A DNA stretch of 64,000 nt from Dictyobacter arantiisoli (GTDB taxonomy: Bacteria; Chloroflexota; Ktedonobacteria; Ktedonobacterales; Ktedonobacteraceae): assembly GCF_008326305.1 (NCBI RefSeq), contig NZ_BIXY01000023.1, positions 1-64,000 of the forward strand, given 5' to 3'. The notes under the pieces are model-generated. The model saw nothing but the letters and a program-made list of their open reading frames with translations, was not told the origin of the DNA and searched no databases. Numbering within the stretch: position 1 is the stretch's first letter; each line of letters starts with the position of its first letter. A program made the translations under genes and the position numbers. Of this stretch, positions 36,803 to 48,717 are shown piece after piece.

Positions 36803-39259
36803 ATGCTGTCTCTGGAGGGTAAGCAGCTCGGCAACTACGATATCACCCGGCGTATACGCGTGGGAGGTATGGGGGCCGTCTACGAAGGGCGACAACGCAC
36901 TGCGTTTGATCGCCGCGTCGCCATCAAGGTAATTCTTGGGGACTATGCCGCCGATCCTGATATGCGCCGGCGCTTTGCGCGTGAGGCGAAGACAGTAGCA
37001 CGTCTGCAACATCCGCATATCTTGCCACTGATCGAGTTTGGCGATGAGCAAGGCATTCTCTATCTAGTCATGCCTTTCATTGATGGTGGCACCCTCACCA
37101 GCTATCTCCGGCATAATCTGCCGGGGACTGGTGAGGTGGCGACCCTCTATGAGCAGATCCTGGATGCGGTTGAATACGCGCATGACCATGGTTTGATCCA
37201 TCGGGATATCAAATCGTCGAATGTCCTGCTGGACCTTAAGCGCAACACAGCTCCCTATGCCTATCTGGCAGACTTCGGCCTCGTGCGTACGGTCCGGCAG
37301 AATGCATCCACACAGGTAGGTAAACCGATCCCTCTTGAGCAGGTACCCGGCACGCCGCATTATATGGCTCCCGAGCAAACCCTGGGCATTGTCACGCCGC
37401 TAACCGACATCTATGCCCTGGGCGTCCTGCTCTTCCAGATGCTAACCGGCAACCTGCCCTATAACGATCCAGACGAGGTGCGCGTCATACAGATGCATCT
37501 GCAAGCGCCGATACCCTCGCCCTGCGAAGACGATGCCTCAATCCCGGCGGAACTCGGGGATGTGGTTAATAAGGCCATGGCGAAAGATCCACAAGATCGG
37601 TATAAGAATGTCGCGGCCCTCCGCACCGCCTTTCAGCGCGCGCTCAAGGGTCCCACAATCACCCTGCCGGTCACGGAAGATGTCAAGCCAGGACACAAGC
37701 CCACACGCCCCATCAGTCTCGACGAGCTCACCGGAGAGATTGAGCCAGCCGCGCCCAACGGGAAGAACCGCAAAACCGCCGCCCTGGGACGGCCCATGGA
37801 GCCACCCAGGCCAATTATCATGCATCAGAGACCACGGGGCGGCGAAGTTCAGCCTTCCCCGCCAGCCACAACCATCCGCGAGAAACGCGAACGCAGCGCC
37901 AGAAACGCACGCCCGGAATATGCTGAACGCACCGAAAGGCTCAACCGTCCAGAAGTGCTTGAGTATCCAGAAAAAACCGAGCGTCCTTATCGGGCCGAAG
38001 CGGCCAGGCAGCGTATCACCGAAGAGCCTATGCGATCCCGACCAGTCACCAGACGACCGCGCCGCCTCCTCTTTTTATTTCTGATCGTACTCGTCCCATT
38101 ACTCCTGCTCATGATCTTGCTGCTTTCCCAGCTCACTAACGGCAACGGCACCACCACAATGGTCTCATGGGTCGGAGGAACAAGCACCGCGAACATCCAT
38201 ATCACGCCCAAAGCCAGCGTCATCCAGAACGCCTTCCTGCTCACCGCCTCCCCACAAACGCAGACCAGCAATCTCGACACGCACACCATCCCTGATCGCT
38301 GGCTAAGCGTCACCGAGCAGAGTAGTGTCACCGTCAACACAACCGGCAAGAATACCATCCAGGGACAGCAAGCACACGGCATGGTTCAACTGACCAATGC
38401 CAACAAACAGCCCGTCACCGTCCCCAAATCCCTCATGCTCAACGCCGCCAACGGTGTACAGATCCAGCTCACGCAAGACACCACGGTCCCGGGTAAACAA
38501 GATACTCAACCCGGCAAAATCGAAGTACCCGCGCAAGCCGTCCAGGCGGGGCAGGTCGGAAATATCCCTCCCAATGCCATCAGCGGCACCTGCTGCCAGC
38601 CAACCCTCTTCATCAACAATCCCAGCGCCTTTCAGGGAGGAGTTGACGGCAGTAGCACGCACTTCGTCGCGCAGTCCGATCTGGATAACGCCAAAAACGG
38701 CCTGGTTCCGCAACTTGAGCAGCAGATTAACCAGCAACTCAATCAACAGATCAAAAGTGGTGAAAGCACCTTCGGCCAAGCGGACTATCAGATCATCAGT
38801 GTAGAGAGTGACAATCCTGTCAACGCCAGCGCCGACAAAGTACAGGTCAAAGTCAAAATCCAGGGCAGGCTCATCGTCTACCAGAAGAACGTCGCAGTAT
38901 CGACCGCCATGGTCCTGCTCAATCGAGATGCCCAGAAAAAGCTCGGTGACGGCTATCAACTCCAGGGCAAACCCACGCTCATCGGAGAGCCCAGTATCAA
39001 GGCTGGCAAAAACGGCATCCTCTACCTCACCCTCAACGTCAAAGGCACCTGGATCTATAGTCTTAGCGCCACCCGGATCAAGAAGCTAACCACATCGATC
39101 AAAGGCAACAGCAGCGATGCCGCCAAAACCTACCTGCAAAAGCAACCCGGCATCGCCGCCGTCGACATCCAGCTCCCCTTTGGCAGCAACCATCTCCCCA
39201 CCATCACCAAAGACATCAACATCACCCTCACATCCCCAGATCCCAACCAGGGATCATAA
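36803..39259 (+). CDS. Second membrane Ser/Thr kinase with baseplate-J-like outer domain
   Basis: An 818-residue Hanks-type kinase. The glycine loop is VGGMGAVYEG, the ATP Lys is Lys42 (VAIK), HRDIKSSN starts at 133, DFG is 157-159 and HYMAPEQT follows. A charged linker includes ERTERLNRPEVLEYPEKTER. A basic stop-transfer flank (RPVTRRPRR) precedes the transmembrane helix LLFLFLIVLVPLLLLMILLL. The outer domain is the same type as in the two preceding genes but more diverged: Cys597-Cys598 (GTCCQPT) followed by FQGGVDGSSTHFVAQSDLDN. The ribosome site lies inside the end of the upstream gene. The three products probably form one membrane complex or work as parallel receptors. Confidence 0.92.
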   Translation: MLSLEGKQLGNYDITRRIRVGGMGAVYEGRQRTAFDRRVAIKVILGDYAADPDMRRRFAREAKTVARLQHPHILPLIEFGDEQGILYLVMPFIDGGTLTSYLRHNLPGTGEVATLYEQILDAVEYAHDHGLIHRDIKSSNVLLDLKRNTAPYAYLADFGLVRTVRQNASTQVGKPIPLEQVPGTPHYMAPEQTLGIVTPLTDIYALGVLLFQMLTGNLPYNDPDEVRVIQMHLQAPIPSPCEDDASIPAELGDVVNKAMAKDPQDRYKNVAALRTAFQRALKGPTITLPVTEDVKPGHKPTRPISLDELTGEIEPAAPNGKNRKTAALGRPMEPPRPIIMHQRPRGGEVQPSPPATTIREKRERSARNARPEYAERTERLNRPEVLEYPEKTERPYRAEAARQRITEEPMRSRPVTRRPRRLLFLFLIVLVPLLLLMILLLSQLTNGNGTTTMVSWVGGTSTANIHITPKASVIQNAFLLTASPQTQTSNLDTHTIPDRWLSVTEQSSVTVNTTGKNTIQGQQAHGMVQLTNANKQPVTVPKSLMLNAANGVQIQLTQDTTVPGKQDTQPGKIEVPAQAVQAGQVGNIPPNAISGTCCQPTLFINNPSAFQGGVDGSSTHFVAQSDLDNAKNGLVPQLEQQINQQLNQQIKSGESTFGQADYQIISVESDNPVNASADKVQVKVKIQGRLIVYQKNVAVSTAMVLLNRDAQKKLGDGYQLQGKPTLIGEPSIKAGKNGILYLTLNVKGTWIYSLSATRIKKLTTSIKGNSSDAAKTYLQKQPGIAAVDIQLPFGSNHLPTITKDINITLTSPDPNQGS

Positions 39260-39489
39260 CAGAACATCATTACAGGCATTTACCAGCACTACGAGGCAGT
39301 AGAAAGCCGACTAGGCCCAGGCATGCGCTGCACTTCGGGGAGGTGCGCTCCCTTTTTGAGCATGCGTCGCGCCAGGCTATGCCGCAGCAGATGTGGAGAG
39401 ACACTCTCAAGCGGGCGCGCGCAGGCGAGGCACCGTGATATCCGGCTTCGCCTACGCGCCCGTGGATCGAGTATGCTTATCGAATGGCT

Positions 39490-40002
39490 TTATTCATGCT
39501 CAATCGCATAATGCAACCGGACGACGCCGCCGCCAAGGGACTTGAAATCCAACAACTGGATATCCTTGTACTGATAGTGGTCCTGGTTGAGCAAGATATT
39601 GTATCCCTTTCCCTCCAATACTGGTGCGATTGGGAATATGATCTCGTCAACAAGTCCTTGTTGTAAAAAGGTGTTGTGCAGATCCGCGCCACCTGAAAGA
39701 AGGGCGGTGGTATGGCCTTTTGCTTGCAGGTACGCCAGGGCCTCTTGCGGCGACGCCACAACCTTGACACCGGGAATATCTTTGACGCTCTTCGAGAGCA
39801 CGACGATGTCAACATCGCCAAAAGGACTCTCTCCACCTGCTTGAAAGCTCTCGAAGGTTCGACGTCCGACGATGAAATTCCCTGCCGCTTTCACCTGATC
39901 CAGGAAATCGCTGAACGATTCCTGCTTGGGAGGGTGTTCGGGACTGGCATTGCGTGCGTAGTTTCCATTTGCGCTCAAGGTTGCCCAAAGAATTGTTTTC
40001 AT
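39490..40002 (-). CDS. DHFR/RibD C-terminal-type reductase
   Basis: A 170-residue protein of the RibD_C/dihydrofolate-reductase-like family. Visible marks are the opening ILWATLSANGNYAR, the NFIVGRRTFESF segment that matches the dinucleotide-binding helix, and LLSGGADLHNTFLQQGLVDE with the Gly-Gly loop. Such small YyaP/YwjB-like proteins are putative NADPH-dependent reductases with unknown substrate; it is not a full RibD. It lies downstream of the hydrolase gene with a repeat fragment between them. Confidence 0.85.
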   Translation of the reverse strand: MKTILWATLSANGNYARNASPEHPPKQESFSDFLDQVKAAGNFIVGRRTFESFQAGGESPFGDVDIVVLSKSVKDIPGVKVVASPQEALAYLQAKGHTTALLSGGADLHNTFLQQGLVDEIIFPIAPVLEGKGYNILLNQDHYQYKDIQLLDFKSLGGGVVRLHYAIEHE

Positions 40003-40153
40003 GAAATGATATCCTTCTATTTCTAATACATGTGTGATTACACATAAGACAACTATCCGTTATAGGGTTCATTCACAGGAAATTACGTTTATTTTCCTGC
40101 ATCCTCAAGGCTCTCTATCCTTCCGGGGGATTGAGAGGAGGAGGAGTTTGCGA

Positions 40154-40195
40154 GGACACCTCGCGCTCCGTCATGGGCTGCCGCCCCTGTACCCC
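40154..40195. repeat. Apparent empty target site of the 15.15 kb element
   Basis: GCGCTCCGTCATGGGCTGCC continues into GCCCCTGTACCCCGCTTTCA without interruption. The first part matches the sequence left of the 15.15 kb element and the second part matches the sequence right of it, so this copy shows the site before insertion. The surrounding sequence (40085-40215) is itself repeat-like and encodes nothing recognised. Confidence 0.6.
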
Positions 40196-40243
40196 GCTTT
40201 CACCCGCAAGGACGGAGAGCCATCCTCAATACTTCAGCATCAT

Positions 40244-41122
40244 CTATTGCAGTTGTTGCAACCAGCTTGCGATGGCCTGCCCAATTTCATCAGGAGAGTC
40301 CTCCTGAGGGGTATGATGCCCGCGCACGCTCACCTCGGTTTGCGCTGGCCACATGCGATTGAACGCGACCTTCTGTGGGTCTTGTGTCCCCGGAACGGCC
40401 TGGATGAGCAATTTGGGAATGGGACTCCGGGCAAGAAACTTCCCAGAGGCGGTAACGATCTCGGTGACATCGGCTGGTTCGCCCTCGATCGGCAGTTGAC
40501 GTGGCCACGAGAGGGTCGGGCGACGCGCTTCGCCGGCCTCGGCAAATGGGCGACGATACTGATTCATTTCCTCATCTGTTAAGGTGCGCAGAATGGTCTT
40601 GGGCAGGTTGAACTCGATGAACGAGTTTTGTTCTAGCACCAACTGCTCACCTTGTGCGGATCGCAGAGCTTGAAAGCGTGAGCGAGCGATCTCTGGTATC
40701 TCACTCCACAAGGAGGTTCCCATGACTGCTTCCATATAGGCAATGCCGCGCACCGCCTCTGGATGGCGACGCGCCCAATCGAACGCCAGAGCTGCTCCCC
40801 AGTCGTGCCCTACGAGGATGACCCGTTCATGTACTCCCAGCGCTTCGAACAACCCATCGAGATAACGACGATGTTCGACAAAGGTATAGGAGCCCGGGCC
40901 GCTTTCCGGCTGCTTCTGCGAATCGCCCATGCCGATGAGGTCCGGGGCGATGATGCGGCCAAAACCCTGCGCATACGGCAGAATGTTGCGCCAGACATAG
41001 GAATAGGTAGGATTGCCGTGGAGAAAAACAATGGGATCACCCAGTCCCTCTTCGACATAGGCCATCTCAAGCCCCAGGACGGCTCTCCGTTTTTTTGTGT
41101 AGGGAAATGCTGCGCTTATCAT
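40244..41122 (-). CDS. Haloalkane-dehalogenase-like alpha/beta hydrolase
   Basis: About 292 residues from the ATG at 41122, the usual length of the DhaA/DhmA group. FLHGNPTYSYVWRN holds the halide-binding Asn37, GHDWGAALAFDW has nucleophile Asp107 and halide-binding Trp108, and a late His lies in VRGHHTPQED. These features separate it from epoxide hydrolases and esterases, which lack the Asn-Trp pair. The reaction would replace halogen by hydroxyl on alkyl halides; the natural substrate is unknown. A longer in-frame start exists upstream but adds residues without homology. It lies downstream of the MalT-like regulator on the same strand, 197 bases away. Confidence 0.88.
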   Translation of the reverse strand: MISAAFPYTKKRRAVLGLEMAYVEEGLGDPIVFLHGNPTYSYVWRNILPYAQGFGRIIAPDLIGMGDSQKQPESGPGSYTFVEHRRYLDGLFEALGVHERVILVGHDWGAALAFDWARRHPEAVRGIAYMEAVMGTSLWSEIPEIARSRFQALRSAQGEQLVLEQNSFIEFNLPKTILRTLTDEEMNQYRRPFAEAGEARRPTLSWPRQLPIEGEPADVTEIVTASGKFLARSPIPKLLIQAVPGTQDPQKVAFNRMWPAQTEVSVRGHHTPQEDSPDEIGQAIASWLQQLQ

Positions 41123-41319
41123 ATATGGACTGCGCCTTTCTGAAATCATGTGATACAATATCTTGCTTTTTTCAGAGCCAGATGTTTGTTGGCTTTGATG
41201 AAGCAGCGGTGTTCGTCCGATGTCAGAAGTATAGCCCGCGCAAGGCAGGTGGGCCTCATCCGTTCGGGTGATTGCCTGCATGATTCGCACACAGCAGCGT
41301 GCGAGGAGATTGCGAGCGG

Positions 41320-44300
41320 TCAGAGGAGCTTGAGGTCACGAGCAACTTCGAGGGACTCGCTGCGTTTATGCACGCCCAACTTGCTATAAATGCTCTGCAC
41401 CTGGGTGCGCACGGTGTTGATCGAGACAACCAGCGCCTCAGCTATCTCCGCGTTGGTTCGATGCTCAGCCAGCAGGCGTAAAACTCGCCGTTCTTGAGGC
41501 GAGAGCGGTTCAACCAGCGCTGCTGCCAGGGCAGGCATGCCTGTTTGCTGTTGGGCAGGAAAAGCCAGAAGCAGGCTACGGATGTACGCAAGCAAAGGCT
41601 GGTCGTGGATTTGGGAAAGCAGAGAGCGCAAAAGCACGGCCATCTGTGCACCAGCATCGAGGAACAGGCGTACCGGGTGATTGGGCAGAGCCAGGATAAG
41701 CACCTCACGCAACATGTCTTGAGCCTCGGCTTTGCGTTTGCAGGCCAGGGCGCTCAGCGCCATTTCCACCATCGCTTCAAGCACGCAGCGGGTATGTCCT
41801 GCTTCCTGCGTTGCAAGGAGGGTCTGCTCAAGCTGACGATAGGCTTCTTCCTCTTTGCCCTGGGTGCGCAGCCAGCGCGCCAGCAGCAGATCCGTCTCAG
41901 TTCTCTGTGTAAAATCAGTGTGCGGTGTTCGGAGCAACGCCCAATGCTGCAAGGTCAGATGGTCGCCCGCAGAGAGCGCCAGGCGTGCCTGCGCTGCCTG
42001 GATATCCTGAACAAGCCGGGATTGGGAAGCGGCTATATGCTCCAGGAGGTCTGCGAGTTGTTGTTGGGCAACAAAAACCTGGCCCCGGGCCTGTTGCACA
42101 CGCGCGAGCACAAGAGACGCAGAGACTTCGTGATGCAAAAACGCGTATGTCTGACTGAAAGTCTTAGCCTCCTGAAGAAGCTGAGAGGCTCGCTCCAGCT
42201 CATTGCATTCATAAGAAAGTGCGGCCATGCCAAGCAATGCCGTACAACGCCAATTGGCGAGCGGTGTTGTGAGGTTTTCGTCAAGAGGAGAAGTGGCAGC
42301 TTCAAGGGCCTGGCGATACAAAGAAGCCGCTTGCTGGATTTCTCCCAGTTCAAAATACACCTGTGCAAGCTTGATCGTAGCAACCTGGCGGAAAAGGTGA
42401 TTGTTCGTCTTTGCAAGTCGAACACAGGCTTCTTCCAGGCCGTCGTGAGCCAGCCGGAACTGTCCCAACTCTACCAATTCCGTCGCAGCAATGGTCGCGC
42501 TGAGGCCCCGCCAGATGTCTTGCGTCTGGGGAAGCCAATCCAACGCCTGTCTTGCATACGTGACCGCAACTCGCATCTCCCCCTGCCTCAGAGCGAATAA
42601 AGCGCGAAAGGCAAAAAGCTCCCCCAGCTTGGGAAGATTCTGTTCCGCACGACAGCGGCGTTCAGCCATGCTCAAGATCTTTTCCATCAAGGGAAGTAAC
42701 GACGCATCGGGTAGCCAGGTAGCGCTCTGCAAGAGCAGCGCAGTAGCATAACACAGGCAAAAGGCAGGCTTCTGCTCTAAAAGGGCCTCCGGTAATTGCT
42801 TGAACCAGCGCAGCAATGCCTGCGGCTCCTGTACTTCTCCTGGAAGGATGCGCTCCTCCAGAAAACGAGCCAGCAACATCGCAGTTCGCGCGTAATCCCG
42901 GGCAGCCAGCGCAGCATCAATAGCTTCGTGCAGAAAACCGTAGCGCTCATACCAGCGGGAGGCGCGTGCGGAGATCTGCTGCAGGTCATCTTCGCTCAAC
43001 CGGCGGCGCGCCTCGTGACGCATGGCTTCGGCAAAAAGCGCATGATAGCGATACCACTGGCGAGCCTCTGCTTCATCCCGCTGCGGCTCGCAGTCAAGCT
43101 GTTCGAGAAACATATTGGTGCGCTCCAGCTGGGCGAGCATATCCTGACCATGTATTTGCTCAGTAACAGCATCGCAGAGAGATGCCGTCAAGCGCGGAAG
43201 CAGGCTGGTTTGGAGCAAAAACTGCCGCACTGGTTCTGATTGGAGATTGAGTACTTCAGTGACAAAATACTCTTGAAAGGAGGCATTGTTCCGGAAAAAG
43301 AGCGCTATCGTGCGAACTTCTTCTGTGGAAGAAGTGGCGCGCTGAAGTGCAAGCTTCGCGAGATGCAGCCCGGCTCCCCAGCCTTCCAACTGTGCATGGA
43401 GTCGTTGAACAATCGTCGCGTCCAGAGGAAACGGCAGAGAGTGATGCAATAAAATGACTGTTTCCTCTTGCGAGAAGCGCAGATCTGCGGTACGCACTTC
43501 GATAAGCGCGTTGCGAGCACGCAGGCTGGCCAGGGAGAAAGGAGGATCGGCTCTTGTAACCATCAGCACGTGGAGCGTTTCTGGGAGGTGGTTGAGAAAA
43601 AATGAGAGCGTTTCATGAATCGTGGGCTCGGTAATCACCTGATAATCTTCCAGCACCAGAATGCCCCCTGCCGGGGCCTGAATCAGTGCGTTGAGGAGGA
43701 TCGAAAGCCACCCCGAAAGATCTACAGGCAAAAAGGGGGGCTGCGGAGTCAGCACAACGAACGCGCGGTGAACCTGTGTAAGATCAACCTGAAACGCCTG
43801 GCAGGCCGCAATGAGATAGCGCCAGAAGCGCAGCGGATCATTCTCAGAAACCTCCAGAGAAACCCAGGCCACCGGAGGAAAATCAGAACTGGCGCGTCGT
43901 GCTGCTATCCATTGGCTAACCAGGGTCGTCTTTCCAAAGCCAGCAGGAGCCGAGAGCAGCGTGAGCGGACCTGCTCGTCCAGTATCGAGCAGCGAAAGCA
44001 GGCGCGGGCGATCAAGCAGAAAAACAGGCAGGCGAGGCTGCGACAGCTTGGAGCGGAGCAGCGGGTGTGCTTCCATATGAGAAGAGCTGAAGGCATCCTC
44101 TGCGGGCAAGCTGTCTGGCAGAGAATGGATGAGACTCGTTGTTTGTGACGGCTGGAAAGCACGGTGGGGCATCTCGGACTCGTTTTCCAGCAGGTGAGAG
44201 ATCTCCTCCAAACGAGCAAGTGTGAGGTCTGCCGTTCTGCCAAGATAGCGCTTCACGATGCGCCCGTGCAAGCGTCGATACGCATACCAGTAGCTGCTCC

Positions 44301-44484
44301 CGCGTTGCACCCTCTGCTTCCGGACAGTATAGTGCATACCCCAACGACTGTGAAAAGCGAACGAGTTGCTCTGCTCCAGCCAATCACTCGTGAAAGCCTG
44401 TTCGCTTCCCTGATCGCCAAGAGAGAGGACATAGGTTTGTGTTTGCTCGGACCACCGAAGCTGAGAATGGGCATATCTGGGCAT
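41320..44484 (-). CDS. MalT-like LuxR-family ATPase regulator, N-extended
   Basis: About 1054 residues. A 140-residue N-terminal extension (WSEQTQTYVLSLGDQGSEQA, then YWYAYRRLHGRIVKRYLGRT) resembles the extra region seen in Ktedonobacterial MalT-like proteins and may bind DNA or ligand. The STAND ATPase follows with P-loop SAPAGFGKTTLVSQW and a Walker-B-like GGILVLEDYQ. A TPR-type arm and a C-terminal LuxR helix-turn-helix (LSPQERRVLRLLAEHRTNAE, then SINTVRTQVQSIYSKLGVHK) complete it. Such proteins activate target operons once ligand and ATP drive oligomerisation. The ATG at 44484 is preferred to a GTG 33 bases upstream. The adjacent dehalogenase gene is a possible target; this is inferred from position. 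Confidence 0.9.
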   Translation of the reverse strand: MPRYAHSQLRWSEQTQTYVLSLGDQGSEQAFTSDWLEQSNSFAFHSRWGMHYTVRKQRVQRGSSYWYAYRRLHGRIVKRYLGRTADLTLARLEEISHLLENESEMPHRAFQPSQTTSLIHSLPDSLPAEDAFSSSHMEAHPLLRSKLSQPRLPVFLLDRPRLLSLLDTGRAGPLTLLSAPAGFGKTTLVSQWIAARRASSDFPPVAWVSLEVSENDPLRFWRYLIAACQAFQVDLTQVHRAFVVLTPQPPFLPVDLSGWLSILLNALIQAPAGGILVLEDYQVITEPTIHETLSFFLNHLPETLHVLMVTRADPPFSLASLRARNALIEVRTADLRFSQEETVILLHHSLPFPLDATIVQRLHAQLEGWGAGLHLAKLALQRATSSTEEVRTIALFFRNNASFQEYFVTEVLNLQSEPVRQFLLQTSLLPRLTASLCDAVTEQIHGQDMLAQLERTNMFLEQLDCEPQRDEAEARQWYRYHALFAEAMRHEARRRLSEDDLQQISARASRWYERYGFLHEAIDAALAARDYARTAMLLARFLEERILPGEVQEPQALLRWFKQLPEALLEQKPAFCLCYATALLLQSATWLPDASLLPLMEKILSMAERRCRAEQNLPKLGELFAFRALFALRQGEMRVAVTYARQALDWLPQTQDIWRGLSATIAATELVELGQFRLAHDGLEEACVRLAKTNNHLFRQVATIKLAQVYFELGEIQQAASLYRQALEAATSPLDENLTTPLANWRCTALLGMAALSYECNELERASQLLQEAKTFSQTYAFLHHEVSASLVLARVQQARGQVFVAQQQLADLLEHIAASQSRLVQDIQAAQARLALSAGDHLTLQHWALLRTPHTDFTQRTETDLLLARWLRTQGKEEEAYRQLEQTLLATQEAGHTRCVLEAMVEMALSALACKRKAEAQDMLREVLILALPNHPVRLFLDAGAQMAVLLRSLLSQIHDQPLLAYIRSLLLAFPAQQQTGMPALAAALVEPLSPQERRVLRLLAEHRTNAEIAEALVVSINTVRTQVQSIYSKLGVHKRSESLEVARDLKLL

Positions 44485-44527
44485 AGAGCGTACTTTCGGC
44501 GCGCTAACAAGAAGCACATGGTGTTGC

Positions 44528-44911
44528 CTAACAATTGTAACCCAACAAATATAGCACAGCCTGGCCGGTTAGGCAACAAAAAGATGAGTTGCAACGCCGC
44601 CATTTTACTGGAATGCTTCGTGTTGTGCCTGATCCCCGCTCAGAGAGCAGGTTGAAGCTTAGCATTGTAAATTTCTCCGGCGGGCCATCTTCGTCTGCAA
44701 GCACGGTTTCAAACACCCCACGATGCAAATACAGGGCAACGACATCAGCAGGAGTAAACGCATCCATAGGTGAGGCAGTGAAGAACAGTTCGTAGATCAT
44801 CTTGCCACGCGAGGTGCCAATGGGAGCCTTGCTCTCGGTTACCGGATGTGTAGCGACGGCCGGTTCTGATGGATTGTGCCCGTTGAGGAAAAGGTTTTCT
44901 CCAATGGGCAC
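44528..44911 (-). pseudogene. Transposase remnant (IS4-like style)
   Basis: The 127-codon frame includes KMIYELFFTASPMDAFTPAD followed by VVALYLHRGVFETVLADEDG, which resembles the tail region of DDE transposases common in Ktedonobacteria. The rest is not convincing and the catalytic core is absent. The remainder of the element is missing, so this is a fragment left by an old insertion between the two regulators. Family assignment is from memory of the motif style. Confidence 0.5.
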
Positions 44912-44917
44912 AAAACG

Positions 44918-46339
44918 TTACGCCAACAAGGGATGATGGCGGATGCTTTCGACGAAGGTCTGGGTGCGTTGATCACGCGGGAAGGCTTTGAGCAAGATTT
45001 GTTGATAATTGTAGAAACTTTGATTCAATAGACTTGAGTCAATTTCTTCTAACAGGGTGATGATGTTTTCAGCGACAGCGATGCTGGCGTCCCGTTCGTG
45101 CCGCCGGGCGTAAGCTTCCGCTAGCGGAACGAGTGTCAACACTCTGCGGTTGATCCATGTGGATGGCAAGAGCGATAGAGATCGTTCGAGATGTTCAATC
45201 GCGCTACTATAATGTTTCAAATTAAGCATACAACTACCGGCAACCTGATACCATCTCGTCCGATCAAACTCTTCAGCGGGACCTAAGGCATCGAGGAAAG
45301 AGGAGGAGGCTTCAAGTTTGGCTTCGACACAATTGCCATCCTGTAATAGAGCCGCATTGTAGGCCCAGTCCGCCAGGAGATGCGCTCGCAGTCGCACCAG
45401 TTGCTCTTCCTGCTGCCCATTGATCAAGCGGAAGGAAGCTTCAATATGCTCGATGGCCTTGTCATAGTGTCCATGAGAATTAGCACTGATCGCTTGCCAG
45501 TTGAGATTCTGGGCAAGATTCCAGATGTCCGCTCCCTCAAGCGCGGCAATATGAGCCTGAGTATAGGCTCGTTGCGCCGCCTCAGTAGCTCCCTGATAAA
45601 ATAAAGCCGCGCCAGTCAGATTGTAGAGGGCCGCGTAAAGGCTGGAACGGTATTCAGGAAGGATCAGATCGTGCGTTTGCTGAACGAGATAGAGTTGGGC
45701 CTGCGTGGCAACCAGTACTTCCGAGGGGCGCATGGTGTGAAAGCGTTTCCAGCCTTCGGCAACGCCCTGACGCATCGCGTTAGTAAGCTGTACCCGCTCA
45801 TCGATGGAAGTATGTCTGTCCGAGTTGGGAAGAATGTCTTTTAGTTGACCAATTTTTTGCCGCACTCCTACCGGCAATCCTTGCGCACTACGTAGGACGA
45901 CACGTAACGAATTGAGAACCTCATCCAGCGACCAGCCCGCCTCAAAGAGGGATGAGAGTTCGGTTGCATTGAGCGCTAACCATGTGCCAATATGCTGTCC
46001 TTGCGTGGAGTTGGCGCTGCGCTGATGCACCTGCTCCTCATAGGCGTGCGATCTATTGCCCGCTTGCAGCACTGGATGCGCAGCAGGTGTGGAGAGGGAA
46101 ATATATGGCGCGGCCTGTGGGGCGGGGAGCTGGCTGGCTGGCTGATCCTCTTGTATCAGACCAAGTTCACAGGTAGTTTTACTAAAATACGCACAAAGAC
46201 GACGACGTGATTCCGCGTTGATAGGATAGTCATGCTCGGCACGCCACACCGTTGAGGCACCAATACCGGCGACATCCGCCAGTTGTTTGATGGTGAGATT
46301 GTGCTGACGACGTGCGCTACGTAAGAGATGTGTACCCAT
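44918..46339 (-). CDS. XRE-type HTH regulator with TPR-like C-terminus
   Basis: A 473-residue protein. The N-terminal 65 residues are a Cro/C1-type helix-turn-helix: LRSARRQHNLTIKQLADVAG then GASTVWRAEHDYPINAESRR. A variable linker follows, and residues about 200-470 form tandem helical hairpins with TPR character (AALYNLTGAALFYQGATEAA, LKHYSSAIEHLERSLSLLPS). This is the layout of peptide- or ligand-sensing regulators of the RRNPP-like type, also common in Chloroflexota and actinobacteria; no peptide gene was found nearby. The ATG at 46339 follows an AGGGGGA site. Confidence 0.85.
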   Translation of the reverse strand: MGTHLLRSARRQHNLTIKQLADVAGIGASTVWRAEHDYPINAESRRRLCAYFSKTTCELGLIQEDQPASQLPAPQAAPYISLSTPAAHPVLQAGNRSHAYEEQVHQRSANSTQGQHIGTWLALNATELSSLFEAGWSLDEVLNSLRVVLRSAQGLPVGVRQKIGQLKDILPNSDRHTSIDERVQLTNAMRQGVAEGWKRFHTMRPSEVLVATQAQLYLVQQTHDLILPEYRSSLYAALYNLTGAALFYQGATEAAQRAYTQAHIAALEGADIWNLAQNLNWQAISANSHGHYDKAIEHIEASFRLINGQQEEQLVRLRAHLLADWAYNAALLQDGNCVEAKLEASSSFLDALGPAEEFDRTRWYQVAGSCMLNLKHYSSAIEHLERSLSLLPSTWINRRVLTLVPLAEAYARRHERDASIAVAENIITLLEEIDSSLLNQSFYNYQQILLKAFPRDQRTQTFVESIRHHPLLA

Positions 46340-48414
<2,075 letters not shown>

Positions 48415-48451
48415 TCTTACGCTGTACACCTGAGAAGCAAAACTTTTATCC

Positions 48452-48503
48452 TGCAGGATGGCATGACCCATTACAAAGGTCGTGCCATCCTGCATCGTTT
48501 TCC
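48452..48503 (+). terminator. Terminator after the GH5 gene
   Basis: TGCAGGATGGCATGACC (48452-48468) pairs with GGTCGTGCCATCCTGCA (48478-48494) with one mismatch, followed by TCGTTTTCC. It lies 38 bases after the stop codon. From here to 48717 no further gene is seen. Confidence 0.8.
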
Positions 48504-48717
48504 TTTGCCGGAGCTTGCTTGAGATCGACAGAGTGCTGTCCTTTGGACGTGTACTTCTGCTGAAAATGTGAAGCTAGTCACAGCATTCCATGCGTGTATC
48601 AATTAAAATCTATGTATACTCCAGATAATCCAATACTGATACGGCTAGCGAGACGAGAGTATAGCGAAGAGATGCACCAATAGCTCTATCAATAGTAATA
48701 TATAAAAGGATACTCGT

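Noticed and set aside
41494-42600. A 368-codon plus-strand frame inside the MalT-like regulator gene
   Set aside because: Mirror frame of a GC-rich TPR region; composition is low-quality and no homology is seen.
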